A program made the position numbers and the translations under genes. Below, one piece after another: positions 1 through 5,224 of a DNA stretch of 5,224 bases. This stretch comes from Nitrospira sp. Its GTDB lineage: Bacteria > Nitrospirota > Nitrospiria > Nitrospirales > Nitrospiraceae. The stretch lies in assembly GCA_025361385.1 (NCBI GenBank), contig JANYAJ010000150.1, positions 1 to 5,224 on the forward strand, in the 5' to 3' direction. Position 1 is the stretch's first letter. Each line of letters opens with the position of its first letter. A model generated the notes under the pieces. That model did no database searches and was not told the DNA's origin. It was given only the letters and a program-made list of their open reading frames with translations.

Positions 1-702
1 GTTGAATAGGGCAAAATCGGACGCAGTTTGATTCTCGAAGATCCGCCGCTTCGCCGCGACATATTCGTCCAGCGACTCATATCGATCCTGATGATCGACC
101 GTCACGTTGAGCAGGGCCGCGATCCAGGGATGGAATCGATCGACCGTTTCCAGCTGAAAACTGGAAACCTCTACGACGAGGTAGTCGAACGGACTCGGCG
201 CTCCTGCCTGGCTGGCACGCAGGTCTTCTACCGCCGCTTCGCTCAAGGCGGTGCCCAAATTGCCTCCGACAAACGCGCGTTTGCCACTCTCGGCGAGAAA
301 CTTACCGATCAAGGTCACGGTCGTGCTCTTGCCGTTGGTTCCGGTAATCGCCAGAAGCGGGCTCCGAAAGAACTGAGAGGCCAACTCCAATTCGCTGATC
401 ACCTTCACCCCGCGCCGACGCACTGCCTCAAGCGAGGCTAAGCGGTAGGGCACACCGGGACTGATCACCACCAGGTCTGCCTCATCAAGCGAGGATTCGT
501 ACCGCGCCCCGACCGTCACCGCAACGTGATCGCGATCGATGCTCCCCAGAATCGCCGTCAGCTCCGCCGGCTCCTTGCGATCGGCTACCGTCACGCGCGC
601 GCCCGCCAACTGCAGCAGGCGGCAAGCCGCCACGCCGCTTCTAGCAAGTCCCATGACCGTAACACGTGTGCCCGCAAGTTCCACTGCTGTTACTCCCGCC
701 AT
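1..702 (-). CDS. murD: UDP-N-acetylmuramoyl-L-alanine--D-glutamate ligase MurD, N-terminal half (runs off the window)
   Basis: Cytoplasmic ATP-dependent ligase that adds D-glutamate to UDP-MurNAc-L-Ala. The frame is open for 234 codons from an ATG at 702 to the window edge, about half of the usual 440-460 residues. The N-terminal UDP-binding Rossmann-like domain covers about residues 1-115, with [10 protein letters not shown] at 14-23 and VISPGVP at 79-85. The central ATPase domain follows, with the P-loop GTNGKSTT at 121-128, GGNLG at 146-150, EVSSFQLET at 178-186 and [11 protein letters not shown] at 198-208. Lys218 in AAKRRIFEN matches the carbamylated lysine of E. coli MurD (Lys198). The C-terminal ligand domain lies outside the window. 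The start is 4 bp after the mraY stop, and a GGTGAT sequence spanning that stop can serve as ribosome binding site, suggesting translational coupling. The family assignment is secure. Confidence 0.97.
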   Translation of the reverse strand, partial: MAGVTAVELAGTRVTVMGLARSGVAACRLLQLAGARVTVADRKEPAELTAILGSIDRDHVAVTVGARYESSLDEADLVVISPGVPYRLASLEAVRRRGVKVISELELASQFFRSPLLAITGTNGKSTTVTLIGKFLAESGKRAFVGGNLGTALSEAAVEDLRASQAGAPSPFDYLVVEVSSFQLETVDRFHPWIAALLNVTVDHQDRYESLDEYVAAKRRIFENQTASDFALFN

Positions 703-705
703 GCC

Positions 706-711
706 ATCACC
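706..711 (-). promoter_or_regulatory. Probable ribosome binding site for murD, overlapping the mraY stop codon
   Basis: The minus strand reads GGTGAT, then GGC, then the murD ATG at 702. GGTGAT matches the 3' part of the extended Shine-Dalgarno consensus (AAGGAGGTGAT), and its TGA is the mraY stop. Ribosomes ending mraY would therefore sit on the murD initiation site, which fits translational coupling. The pairing is an inference from sequence alone. Confidence 0.5.
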
Positions 712-1783
712 GGAGTTTCAAGGTGCTCAGACTCAATAAGGCCAGCAGGATGGCGATGATCCACAAGCGCACCACGACCTTAGGCTCCTCCCACCCTTTC
801 ATCTCAAAGTGATGATGGATTGGCGCCATGAGAAAAATACGTTTCCCGCGCGACTTGAACGAGATGACCTGAAAAATGACCGAGACCGCTTCAATGACAA
901 ATACTCCGCCGACCATCAACAGCAGCAACTCGTGCTTGCTGATCACTGCCACCGTACCCAGCGCCGCGCCCAGTGGAAGCGACCCGACATCTCCCATAAA
1001 CACGGTGGCCGGATAGGTATTGAACCAGAGAAATCCCAGGCTCGCCCCCAGGATCGAAGCGGTAAATACCGCCAGCTCGCCGGCCCCTTCGATGTGCTGA
1101 ATAAGCAGATAGTCCGACATCAGTCGATGGCCCGCGACATAGGCCACGATCGTATAGGCCAATGCCGCAATCATGACGGGCCCGATCGCGAGCCCATCGA
1201 GTCCATCTGTCAGATTGACGGCATTGGAACTCCCGACAATAACCAACACGGCAAAGCCGATATAGAGCCAGCCGAGATCCGGCACGACATTCTTGAAAAA
1301 TGGAATGCTGAGCTTGGTGGTATAGCCAGGCAAGAAATACAGCACCACCGCAATTCCCAAGGCCACCGCCACTTGCGCCGTGAACTTCTGCCCCGCCGAC
1401 AGCCCCTTCGATTGGGACTTGATAAACTTGAGGTAGTCGTCGGCAAATCCGATCGCCCCGAACCCCAGCGTGGCCGCGAGCACCAGCCAGACGTAGGGCT
1501 TCGCGATATCCGCCCACAGAAGCGTCGAGAGGACCACCGCGAAGAGGATAAGGATTCCGCCCATTGTGGGTGTCCCACTCTTCACCAAGTGACTCTTGGG
1601 ACCGTCGTTGCGAATCTGCTGACCGAGCTTAATTTCCTGCAACTTCCTGATCACCCAGGGGGCCAGCACAAAGGCGATCAAGAATGCGGTCACGGCCGCA
1701 TAGATGATCCGGAAGCTCAGATAGCGAAACACGTTCAGGAACGAATAGTCCGTATGAAGCGGGTACAACCAGTTGTAGAGCAT
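707..1783 (-). CDS. mraY: Phospho-N-acetylmuramoyl-pentapeptide-transferase MraY
   Basis: Integral inner-membrane enzyme that transfers phospho-MurNAc-pentapeptide from UDP to undecaprenyl phosphate, making lipid I and releasing UMP. The protein has 358 residues, matching the family (E. coli has 360). It is highly hydrophobic, with roughly ten membrane segments; the first clear one is about residues 25-44 and the last about 338-354. Family signatures are KSGTPTMGG (68-76), the catalytic Asp pair in FADDYLK (113-119), [12 protein letters not shown] (190-201), [11 protein letters not shown] (262-272, with the conserved Asp265) and the histidine motif [12 protein letters not shown] (320-331). 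All expected active-site residues are present. The ATG at 1783 has AAGG ten bases upstream, and the N-terminus MLYNWLYPL resembles known MraY starts. It sits 66 bp after murF and 4 bp before murD. No sign of truncation or frameshift. Confidence 0.99.
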   Translation of the reverse strand: MLYNWLYPLHTDYSFLNVFRYLSFRIIYAAVTAFLIAFVLAPWVIRKLQEIKLGQQIRNDGPKSHLVKSGTPTMGGILILFAVVLSTLLWADIAKPYVWLVLAATLGFGAIGFADDYLKFIKSQSKGLSAGQKFTAQVAVALGIAVVLYFLPGYTTKLSIPFFKNVVPDLGWLYIGFAVLVIVGSSNAVNLTDGLDGLAIGPVMIAALAYTIVAYVAGHRLMSDYLLIQHIEGAGELAVFTASILGASLGFLWFNTYPATVFMGDVGSLPLGAALGTVAVISKHELLLLMVGGVFVIEAVSVIFQVISFKSRGKRIFLMAPIHHHFEMKGWEEPKVVVRLWIIAILLALLSLSTLKLR

Positions 1784-1793
1784 ACCGTCTTTA

Positions 1794-1797
1794 CCTT
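1794..1797 (-). promoter_or_regulatory. Ribosome binding site for mraY
   Basis: AAGG followed by ten bases and the ATG at 1783. It is the only Shine-Dalgarno-like match near this start; the spacing is slightly long. It lies inside the 66 bp murF-mraY spacer. Confidence 0.5.
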
Positions 1798-1849
1798 CAG
1801 AGTGATCCGTCTGCCTGACCGAACCTTGCGTAGGATGGGCGCCGACTTC

Positions 1850-3304
1850 TTACGACGCCTGCTTGATAACCGCCCTCATCCCCGTCAATACCTGCACCAC
1901 CTGCTCCATTTTCATGCCGCGGGAGGCCTTCACTAACACCACATCGCCCTGCCTCACGATCTTCTTAAGAAAATCAGCAGCGGCTCCCGCATCGGCCAAC
2001 TCTTCGATCTGCGAACCTGCCATCCCGCCCTGCCTGGCTCCATCCGCGATCTTCCGACCCAATGGGCCACAGACGATCAACCGCGACAGCCCCTGCGTGG
2101 CAAGAAACTGCCCAACTTCCCGATGCATCTGGCCTGTCTCAGATCCGAGTTCGAGCATGTCTCCCAGCACGGCAATCCGTTCACGCGCCGGGCTCCACTG
2201 TGCCAACAATTGAAGTGCGGCTTTCATCGAAGCAGGGTTGGCATTGTAGCAATCGTTGATAATATGAACACCATGATGGGTCACCACCTGTGATCGCATC
2301 GCGGCAGGACGGAATCGACCGAGCCCTTGGACAATCATCGAACCGGACAGGTTCAACGCCGCACCCACCGCGGCGGCGGCAAGCGCATTGGTCACGTTGT
2401 GTGTTCCATGCACCTTGATTCGCGCAGTCACGGGACGGCTCTTTCCAGGGAGGTGCAAGCGAAAGGTCGTGCCCTGGCGCACATCGGACGTGACCCCGCT
2501 CGCGCGGACATCGGCCATCTCCGAAAATCCGAACGACATGACTCGGCATTGCGCCCGCGACGCGAGATAGTCGAAGTAGGGATCGTCGGCGTTCAAAATC
2601 GCCGTGCCATCGGCCGGAAGCTGGTCCAACAGTTCCGCCTTGGCCTGCGCCGATCCTTCCATGCTGCCGAAAAACTCGAGATGATCGGGGCCGATATTGG
2701 TGATCAGCCCGATCGTGGGCCTGACGATTTCGCAGAGCCTGGTCGTCTGCCCCTGCTGATCCACCCCCATCTCAATCACAGCCGCTTGATGGCGAGAGGT
2801 GAGACGAAACAGGGTAAAGGGCACGCCGATCCGATTATTGAAGTTCCCCTCGGTCTTCAACACCGGCCACCGTTGCGCCAAGACCGCCGCCACCATCTCT
2901 TTCGTCGTCGTCTTGCCGTTGCTTCCAGTCACCGCCACGACGGGAATATTGAACCGGCTGCGATGATGCGTCGCCAACTGCTGGTAGGCAAACAGCGGAT
3001 CGCGCACACCGAAGAGAAACGGCGCAGGCCGTCCCTCGATCCGTCGAACCGCTGCAGAACTTGGTGGAAGGCGATACTCATCGTGCACGATCGCTCCGGC
3101 CGCGCCTTGCGCAAGGACGGCCGGGACAAAATCATGGCCGTCGAATTGCTCGCCTCTGAGGGCGACAAAGAGATCGCCGCGGCGAATGGATCGCGAATCC
3201 GTCGTAACCTGTCTGATCGGGCGCTTGCCCGATGACGAGTCCTGTCCCGCAAGGACTTTCACGCTGATGACTTCTCGTAATTCCTCGACCGTAAAGAGTC
3301 CCAT
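1850..3304 (-). CDS. murF: UDP-N-acetylmuramoyl-tripeptide--D-alanyl-D-alanine ligase MurF
   Basis: Cytoplasmic ATP-dependent ligase that adds the D-Ala-D-Ala dipeptide to UDP-MurNAc-tripeptide, the last soluble precursor step. With the ATG at 3304 the protein has 484 residues, a little longer than E. coli MurF (452). The N-terminal substrate domain carries TTDSRSIRRGDLFVALRGE (34-52) and DGHDFV (55-60). The ATPase domain has the P-loop GSNGKTTTKEM (127-137), NFNNRIGVP (154-162), NIGPDHLEFFG (203-213) and AKAEL (221-225; Lys222 is at the expected carbamylated-lysine position). The C-terminal domain has GTHNVTNALAA (300-310), INDCYNANPASMKAAL (349-364), VLGDMLELG (379-387) and LVKASRGMKMEQVV (457-470). 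NDCYNANP is the MurF hallmark. This start was chosen because GAGGA lies just upstream and homology begins at MGLFTVEEL; in-frame GTG (3349) and TTG (3355) starts are also possible. Confidence 0.97.
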   Translation of the reverse strand: MGLFTVEELREVISVKVLAGQDSSSGKRPIRQVTTDSRSIRRGDLFVALRGEQFDGHDFVPAVLAQGAAGAIVHDEYRLPPSSAAVRRIEGRPAPFLFGVRDPLFAYQQLATHHRSRFNIPVVAVTGSNGKTTTKEMVAAVLAQRWPVLKTEGNFNNRIGVPFTLFRLTSRHQAAVIEMGVDQQGQTTRLCEIVRPTIGLITNIGPDHLEFFGSMEGSAQAKAELLDQLPADGTAILNADDPYFDYLASRAQCRVMSFGFSEMADVRASGVTSDVRQGTTFRLHLPGKSRPVTARIKVHGTHNVTNALAAAAVGAALNLSGSMIVQGLGRFRPAAMRSQVVTHHGVHIINDCYNANPASMKAALQLLAQWSPARERIAVLGDMLELGSETGQMHREVGQFLATQGLSRLIVCGPLGRKIADGARQGGMAGSQIEELADAGAAADFLKKIVRQGDVVLVKASRGMKMEQVVQVLTGMRAVIKQAS

Positions 3305-3308
3305 TAAT

Positions 3309-3313
3309 TCCTC
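3309..3313 (-). promoter_or_regulatory. Ribosome binding site for murF that favours the ATG at 3304
   Basis: The minus strand reads GAGGA followed by ATTA and then the ATG at 3304. This is a good Shine-Dalgarno match at short but acceptable spacing. It supports the shorter 484-residue MurF over starts at TTG 3355 or GTG 3349. The GTG start has its own weaker AGGA six bases upstream, so the choice is likely but not proven. Confidence 0.7.
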
Positions 3314-3345
3314 ATCCTGTGCGCCCCCAACCGTGGCCTGGGCTT

Positions 3346-4863
3346 TCACGCGCAATCCTGCAATTGCTGAATCGCCTCGCGAGCCACCTCACGATCGTCA
3401 AAATGAAACTTCTTGGTGCCGACGATTTGATAGTCTTCATGCCCCTTACCGGCAATGAGCACCATGTCGCCACGATGCGCCTCACGAATGGCTGCCCCGA
3501 TCGCCTCACGGCGGTCTGGCACCAAGCGATATTGCACGTGGCTACGGTGCGCGAGCGCCTCGCGTACGCCGACCTCGACTTCGCGGAGGATCTCCATCGG
3601 GTCTTCGGTTCGAGGGTTATCGGACGTTAGGATCACCACGTCACTGTGTTCCACGGCGGCACGTCCCATCTTGGGCCGTTTTCCCCGATCTCGATCACCA
3701 CCACAGCCGAATACCGTAATGATTCGATCGGTCTTCAAGGCCTGCGCGGCCGTGAGCAGCCGAACGAGCGCATCGTCCGTATGGGCATAGTCGACGACGA
3801 CAGTAAAGTCTTGCCCGGACGAGACCCGCTCGAATCGCCCCGGGACATTGGCGATATGCGCCGTCGCCTCGCGGATTTGATCGATCGTGGCCCCGTCGTG
3901 CAACGCCACGCCGATCGCCGCCAGCAAGTTATAGACGTTGTGCTCTCCGACCAACCGGCTTTCGACCGTGAACGTTCCGCTCGGAGTGGCCGCGGTGAAG
4001 GTCGTCCCGACAAGCGAGAGACGCACTCCTTCCGCCTTGAGATCGGCCCGGCTCTGAATGGCATAACCCCAGACCGGCACAGGACAGGCCGTCTGGATCG
4101 CCTTTCCACGAGGATCGTCCAGATTGACGATGGCGCGCTTCCCGACTTTCTGCCCTCCGGCCAATCCCGTGAACAGTCGCAACTTCGCCTCATAGTACTC
4201 GTCCATCGTGTGATGAAAATCGAGGTGATCCTGCGTGAGGTTCGTGAAGACCGCCACGTCATACTCGCAGCCAGAGGTCCGGTCCAACGCGAGGGCATGG
4301 GACGACACTTCCATGACTGCGGCATTGAGCCCAGCCTCGACCATCTTCGCCAACAACTGCTGTAGATCAAGCGCGCCAGGCGTTGTGTGAGAGGCAGGGA
4401 AGATCTCCTGCCCGATCTGATACCCCACCGTGCCGATCAATCCCACCCGTCGACCGATTCCTTCCAGGAGCGATTTGCAAATGTAAGTGGTCGTCGTCTT
4501 CCCGTTCGTGCCAGTCACGCCAATCATCTTTAGACGGGCGGAGGGATCGCCATAAAACCGGCTGCCGAGAAGACCGAGCGCCTTGCGCGAATCAGCCACC
4601 CGCACGAACGGCACCGACCCGGATGCCACTGCCGCCTGTGCAATCACCGCACCAGCTCCGGCCTTGATCGCCTGCTCGACAAAATCGTGCCCATCAACGC
4701 GCTCGCCCTTGACGGCAACAAAAAGGCTCCCACCGGTCACGGCCCGCGAATCGTCCGCGATCCCATGCACCGGACGATTCACATCGCCGCGCTGCTCCTG
4801 AATCTCAACCTGCCCCTGAAGGGCTGCGAGCAACTGCGTGACCGTGAGGGGATCTCGCGCCAT
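3346..4863 (-). CDS. murE: UDP-N-acetylmuramoyl-L-alanyl-D-glutamate--2,6-diaminopimelate ligase MurE
   Basis: Cytoplasmic ATP-dependent ligase that adds the third peptide residue to UDP-MurNAc-L-Ala-D-Glu. The protein has 505 residues, typical of the family. The N-terminal domain carries IADDSRAVTGGSLFVAVKGE (35-54). The ATPase domain has the P-loop GTNGKTTTTY (118-127), HTTPGALDLQ (159-168), MEVSSHALALDR (184-195), FTNLTQDHLDFH (206-217) and Lys227 in YYEAKLRLF, the expected carbamylated lysine. The C-terminal domain has GEHNVYNLLAAIG (306-318), DYAHTDDAL (358-366), FGCGGDRDRGKRPKMG (385-400), DNPRTEDP (415-422) and AGKGHEDYQI (471-480). DNPR is the acceptor motif of meso-diaminopimelate-adding MurE rather than the lysine type. 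DYAHTDDAL has Asp where most homologues have Pro. The ATG at 4863 follows the ftsI stop by 6 bp, with a closely placed GAGG. Function is secure; amino acid specificity is inferred from the motif. Confidence 0.98.
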   Translation of the reverse strand: MARDPLTVTQLLAALQGQVEIQEQRGDVNRPVHGIADDSRAVTGGSLFVAVKGERVDGHDFVEQAIKAGAGAVIAQAAVASGSVPFVRVADSRKALGLLGSRFYGDPSARLKMIGVTGTNGKTTTTYICKSLLEGIGRRVGLIGTVGYQIGQEIFPASHTTPGALDLQQLLAKMVEAGLNAAVMEVSSHALALDRTSGCEYDVAVFTNLTQDHLDFHHTMDEYYEAKLRLFTGLAGGQKVGKRAIVNLDDPRGKAIQTACPVPVWGYAIQSRADLKAEGVRLSLVGTTFTAATPSGTFTVESRLVGEHNVYNLLAAIGVALHDGATIDQIREATAHIANVPGRFERVSSGQDFTVVVDYAHTDDALVRLLTAAQALKTDRIITVFGCGGDRDRGKRPKMGRAAVEHSDVVILTSDNPRTEDPMEILREVEVGVREALAHRSHVQYRLVPDRREAIGAAIREAHRGDMVLIAGKGHEDYQIVGTKKFHFDDREVAREAIQQLQDCA

Positions 4864-4865
4864 AG

Positions 4866-4869
4866 CCTC
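4866..4869 (-). promoter_or_regulatory. Short-spaced GAGG ahead of murE
   Basis: GAGG directly follows the ftsI TAA stop and is only two bases from the murE ATG at 4863, closer than the usual 5-9 bases. It may still act, possibly with help from coupling to ftsI termination. No better match to the Shine-Dalgarno sequence is seen immediately upstream. Confidence 0.35.
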
Positions 4870-5224
4870 TTAGTTGTCCCTGGCCGCCAATGCGATCTTC
4901 ACCGTGTCCTCCCTGGACACGCCAAGATAATTGAGCACCTGCTCGCCTACTCGCCGAAATACTGGCGCGGCGACGGTCCCGCCCCAGGCCTCGCCCTGAG
5001 GTTCATCGATGACCACAATCATCGCCAACCGTGGAGACTCCGCCGGCACATAGCCGACAAACGACCCGACAAACTGCGTAGAGGAATAGGCGCCGGTTCG
5101 CGGATCGATTTTTTGCGCGGTCCCGGTTTTACCGGCCACGCGAAATCCGGGAATGGCCGCCTTCGCCCCCGTCCCATTCGTCACAACACCTTCCATCATC
5201 GTCGTCATCATCCATGCCGTGTCC
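4870..5224 (-). CDS. ftsI: Peptidoglycan D,D-transpeptidase FtsI (penicillin-binding protein 3), C-terminal fragment
   Basis: Only the last 117 codons are in the window; the start lies beyond the right edge. FtsI is the class B penicillin-binding protein that cross-links septal peptidoglycan on the outer face of the inner membrane. The fragment starts DTAWMM and includes GFRVAGKTGTAQK, which holds the third active-site motif KTG (fragment residues 32-34). It continues with FVGSFVGYVPAESPRLAMIV and WGGTVAAPVFRRVGEQVL, the usual end of the transpeptidase fold. The protein stops about 20 residues later (LGVSREDTVKIALAARDN), so there is no C-terminal PASTA domain. The catalytic serine (SxxK) and SxN motifs are outside the window. 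Identity as FtsI rather than another class B PBP rests on the adjacent murE and the dcw order. The internal Met at 5211 is not a start, since the frame stays open upstream. Confidence 0.95.
   Translation of the reverse strand, partial: DTAWMMTTMMEGVVTNGTGAKAAIPGFRVAGKTGTAQKIDPRTGAYSSTQFVGSFVGYVPAESPRLAMIVVIDEPQGEAWGGTVAAPVFRRVGEQVLNYLGVSREDTVKIALAARDN

Noticed and set aside
28..441. 137-codon open frame on the plus strand at the left edge
   Set aside because: Antisense to the murD ATPase domain, where GTNGKST, GGNLG and SSFQLE are clear on the minus strand.
528..537. 10 bp palindrome GATCGCGATC
   Set aside because: A single copy within murD coding sequence, with no second site or regulatory context; expected by chance in GC-rich DNA with frequent GATC and CGAT words.
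690..707. Five-codon mini-ORF (ATG at 707, product MAWRE) overlapping the murD start
   Set aside because: It arises from the TGATG at the mraY stop and is out of frame with murD. It has no support beyond chance, and the ATG at 702 gives the proper MurD N-terminus.
809..1936. 375-codon open frame on the plus strand
   Set aside because: It lies antisense to mraY and the end of murF. Its product is rich in Arg, His, Gln and Asp with no recognisable domain, typical of a shadow frame opposite a GC-rich gene.
2327..3235. 302-codon open frame on the plus strand
   Set aside because: It is fully antisense to murF, whose motifs are intact. The composition is low-complexity basic and no family is recognised.
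3646..4365. 239-codon open frame on the plus strand
   Set aside because: Antisense to the core of murE and without any recognisable motif; explained by codon bias of murE.
1..5224. Search for a mobile element, defence system, CRISPR array, tRNA or unknown gene cassette
   Set aside because: All but about 120 bases are covered by five canonical dcw genes with intact motifs. No repeats, foreign genes or long non-coding stretches were seen.

Overview
The window is a contiguous piece of a bacterial division and cell wall (dcw) cluster, with every gene on the minus strand. In transcription order (right to left) it holds the 3' end of ftsI, complete murE, complete murF, complete mraY and the 5' half of murD. 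The order ftsI-murE-murF-mraY-murD is the classic dcw core. Genes are packed tightly: 6 bp between ftsI and murE, about 41 bp between murE and murF (or a small overlap with a more upstream murF start), 66 bp between murF and mraY, and 4 bp between mraY and murD. This suggests one polycistronic transcript whose promoter lies outside the window.

The genes describe consecutive steps of peptidoglycan synthesis. MurD, MurE and MurF add D-Glu, meso-diaminopimelate and D-Ala-D-Ala to the UDP-MurNAc peptide in the cytoplasm. MraY then moves the phospho-MurNAc-pentapeptide onto undecaprenyl phosphate in the inner membrane to give lipid I. FtsI cross-links the finished strands at the division septum. 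The three Mur ligases are paralogues with the same three-domain plan, each carrying a GT/GSNGK(S/T)T ATP-binding loop.

The MurE acceptor motif DNPRTEDP is the meso-DAP type, as expected for a Gram-negative style wall. The DNA is moderately GC rich (roughly high 50s percent by eye), and this produces long spurious open frames on the opposite strand. A Nitrospirota (Nitrospira-like) or related proteobacterial-type host would fit the cluster layout and protein style, but this is an impression and was not tested.

No mobile element, CRISPR array, RNA gene, promoter, terminator or gene foreign to the cluster is visible. I found no evidence of a new biological system. The points worth a second look are local: the murF start site, the murF-mraY spacer, one unusual residue in a conserved MurE motif, a hairpin inside murD, and local MurE/MurF similarity.
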